From NCBI GenBank assembly GCA_011364925.1, contig RDOA01000017.1:1-64000 (forward strand): a stretch of 64,000 nt of DNA, in the 5' to 3' direction. Below, piece by piece: positions 62,230-64,000 of the stretch. Within the stretch, counting starts at the first letter, position 1. Each line of letters opens with the position of its first letter. This DNA comes from Promethearchaeota archaeon. Lineage in GTDB: Archaea; Asgardarchaeota; Lokiarchaeia; Sigyniarchaeales; SOKP01. The notes under the pieces are model-generated. The model did no database searches and was not told the DNA's origin. It saw only the letters and a list, made by a program, of their open reading frames with translations. Made by a program: the position numbers and the translations under genes.

Positions 62230-63039
62230 TTAAGCAGCGACGTACAATCTGCCAGCAGTTTCTTTTTTAATAGTGTGATCTCCACTATACTCAATGAATT
62301 TACCTTTTATTACTTCTCCGTTAGGGAGTTGAACTTCCTTAACTTCTCCAACTTTTTTATATGAGGGTAAAAGTCTTGAAACTTTTCCTTTGACTACAAT
62401 ATTACCCCACGCTTGATCTGCTCCAGTACAACGATCAACGTCTCCTTCTACTACGATCGTCCCGCCGTGGTTATGAATCCCTAAAAATGCATCCGCGCTA
62501 CCACAGTACAATGTTGGCCACTTATTTGCAGGTTTTGAACTCTTTGCCCATAACATTGATTCGATGCCTACTCTACCTTTTACTTTTATAACGCCATCTT
62601 TCATCCCTTGCCAGAAGCCTCTATACGCAGATCCCACGTAGTGTCCAGCATCTCCCGTAATTTCGAGCTCGCCACCTTGAAGCATAGCACCAGCCCAATC
62701 GTCCGCATTTCCGTTAACAACTATTTTACCACCCGACATATTATTCCCGACATGCATCCCGACATCACTATTAATTTCAATCTCTCCGCCAGTCATCTTC
62801 TCGCCAATTCGTTTAACATTAGATAAGTCTCCTTCCATGATGATTTTAGTATTTCCAACTTCAGTAGATTTTCCAGACACATCGAAAAAATCCCCAATTG
62901 TCATCTTTTTAGTTGCGTAATAAACCGGTAGCTTTTTGATTGCAGCGATAGTTTTACCCGCAAAGTTATCTGGGGTTATAGAATCTGCTTCTAATGGGAA
63001 TTTAAGATTTTTCTTTATCTTTAATTTTATCTCATCCAC
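62230..63039 (-). CDS. fwdC: Formylmethanofuran dehydrogenase subunit C
   Basis: 269 residues, the GXGXG beta-helix family also found at the C-terminus of glutamate synthase. Gly-rich turns repeat as GMHVGNNMSGGKIVVNGNA, GHYVGSAYRGFWQGM and VIKVKGRVG. In the Fwd complex FwdC is a structural subunit alongside FwdA, FwdB and FwdD. It starts 3 bases after the stop of fwdB, so the two genes are translationally coupled. In this organism Fwd works in the C1 branch of the archaeal Wood-Ljungdahl pathway. Confidence 0.9.
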   Translation of the reverse strand: MDEIKLKIKKNLKFPLEADSITPDNFAGKTIAAIKKLPVYYATKKMTIGDFFDVSGKSTEVGNTKIIMEGDLSNVKRIGEKMTGGEIEINSDVGMHVGNNMSGGKIVVNGNADDWAGAMLQGGELEITGDAGHYVGSAYRGFWQGMKDGVIKVKGRVGIESMLWAKSSKPANKWPTLYCGSADAFLGIHNHGGTIVVEGDVDRCTGADQAWGNIVVKGKVSRLLPSYKKVGEVKEVQLPNGEVIKGKFIEYSGDHTIKKETAGRLYVAA

Positions 63040-63042
63040 GAT

Positions 63043-64000
63043 TTATTCACCCAATTTCCCTTTTACTTTTTCAATAATCCGTTCTAAAATCTCTTTATCT
63101 GACAAACTTTCTCCTGGCGCTTCTTTAACTTTCCTTAATCTTAATGGAACTTTATCCATTCTGTATGCTGTTCCTTCGCATTCGATTCCAGCTATGGCTG
63201 CAGGCAAAACTACATCCGCAAACGCAGAAGTTGGCGTTTTATGAGGTTCAATAGCAATTAATGGGTGTTTAAACAAGTTTTTTACGGCTCCTGCTGGAAA
63301 GTTGCTCCCAGGGTCAGAGGCAACGACTAACGACGCATCAACTTCGTCTCTCATGAGAAGTTGAACAGAAGAAAATTCTCCTGGATTATAGCGTGGATAC
63401 CCTCGCGAAAAATCAATCGAATAAGCGTAACCAGTATTCCAAGCAAAAACTTGGTTCGCACCTGCAACATTATAATGTCCACGCATTGGAATTAAAATGA
63501 ATTTATTATAATCGTTTAATTCTGTTACCAAGCGTATAGCAGTCTCAATATTACGATGATGTGCTAAACTCTGAGTCAAACCCATACCAAAAAAGAGCAC
63601 ACCAAAATTAGCTGATTTTAATCTTTCAACTAGTTCCTTAATGTCTTCTATAGGAACGCCAGCAACTTCTTTTACATCCAGGTCAGTTCCTCTCAACACT
63701 GCCCGTATTGATTGAATTAGCTCGTAATCTTCGTTAGGCTTAACTTTAATATATTTATCTGCAATTTGGGCAGTATGAGTATATCTCGGATCAACAACGA
63801 TTATATATCTATCGTTTCGACCATCGGTTCTAAAATATCCTCTTATAAAATCACTATATCTACTTAAATGTCTGGGGTGAGCGTGAACTGGATTAGATCC
63901 CCAAAAAATAACTGTATCAGCCCTATTTTTGATTTCTCCTAAAGTTGCTAGAGACGCGCCGACATCTTGAATTGCTAACAAACTAGGACCATGACAAACC
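63043..64000 (-). CDS. fwdB: Formylmethanofuran dehydrogenase subunit B (5' part off the edge)
   Basis: The track starts at a TTG (63981), but the frame is open to the right edge: the upstream residues read VCHGPSL, so the true gene continues. FwdB is ~430 residues, and the visible ~318 are its C-terminal part. VCHGPS contains the cysteine that in FwdB ligates the W/Mo of the bis-pterin cofactor; it is encoded by TGT (Cys), not TGA (Sec). Further motifs: [28 protein letters not shown]-like [31 protein letters not shown], and [20 protein letters not shown]. It reversibly makes formylmethanofuran from CO2. FdhD (56357) is the likely sulfur donor. Confidence 0.95.
   Translation of the reverse strand, partial: VCHGPSLLAIQDVGASLATLGEIKNRADTVIFWGSNPVHAHPRHLSRYSDFIRGYFRTDGRNDRYIIVVDPRYTHTAQIADKYIKVKPNEDYELIQSIRAVLRGTDLDVKEVAGVPIEDIKELVERLKSANFGVLFFGMGLTQSLAHHRNIETAIRLVTELNDYNKFILIPMRGHYNVAGANQVFAWNTGYAYSIDFSRGYPRYNPGEFSSVQLLMRDEVDASLVVASDPGSNFPAGAVKNLFKHPLIAIEPHKTPTSAFADVVLPAAIAGIECEGTAYRMDKVPLRLRKVKEAPGESLSDKEILERIIEKVKGKLGE

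Noticed and set aside
63043-63981. Reading fwdB as a 312-residue protein from TTG 63981
   Set aside because: The frame stays open to the edge and includes VCHGPS, a conserved FwdB active-site segment, so the gene is truncated by the window.

Overview
This AT-rich window most likely comes from an archaeon, and the gene content points to an Asgard (Lokiarchaeia-like) lineage. The archaeal side is shown by formylmethanofuran dehydrogenase subunits, an HdrB-like protein, an acetyl-CoA synthase-like fragment next to a CooC/AcsF-type ATPase, AlaX, an archaeal-type methylthiotransferase and TATA-box promoters. The Asgard-like side is a small GTPase with a longin-like N-terminus, two other proteins with longin-like N-termini, a 13-repeat SDS22-type LRR protein, very large membrane-anchored surface proteins and a 7TM protein with a RING-like cysteine tail. 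The assignment is inferred from gene families; no rRNA or tRNA was seen.

Layout. 1-4.1 kb: end of a possible methyltransferase, two membrane proteins and a membrane-anchored DUF3604/PHP protein. 4.2-11.3 kb: two divergently placed FAD-oxidase/iron-sulfur (CCG) gene pairs that are paralogous, with an SCP2-like gene and a nitronate-monooxygenase-family gene between them. 11.3-13.7 kb: a DUF1847 protein, then a truncated acetyl-CoA synthase-like protein followed by its probable ATPase partner. 13.9-23.2 kb: GTPase, winged-helix/longin-like protein overlapping a 1470-residue surface protein, LRR protein, a tiny zinc-ribbon ORF, a structured intergenic element and a longin-like coiled-coil protein. 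23.4-30.5 kb: BON/DUF998 membrane protein, AlaX, and two small secreted proteins that share one promoter, a 5' leader hairpin and a terminator hairpin; a third copy of the same unit lies between them and has no ORF.

31.1-39.9 kb: two operons of membrane-anchored left-handed beta-helix (hexapeptide) proteins built from three module types (A, B, C), one operon with A-A-B-C as separate genes plus nitrilase and dehydrogenase, the other with A-B fused plus C. 40.1-52.7 kb: a second orphan family-5 solute-binding protein, adenosylcobalamin-dependent ribonucleotide reductase, several membrane/zinc proteins, a beta-propeller surface protein and a tRNA methylthiotransferase. 52.8-64 kb: HdrB-like protein, RNase J-like metallo-beta-lactamase protein, zinc-ribbon membrane protein, FdhD, a 1575-residue Ig-like repeat surface protein and fwdC-fwdB running off the right edge.

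How it fits together. FwdB/FwdC, FdhD, HdrB-like protein and the ACS-like/CooC pair are all parts or relatives of the archaeal (tetrahydromethanopterin) Wood-Ljungdahl pathway; the FAD/Fe-S pairs probably feed electrons from an organic substrate. The surface proteins, solute-binding proteins and beta-helix membrane enzymes describe a cell with an elaborate envelope. The most unusual observations are the shared promoter/leader/terminator unit with one ORF-less copy (25.05-30.45 kb), the split/fused A-B-C beta-helix module operons, and the stand-alone ACS-like protein.
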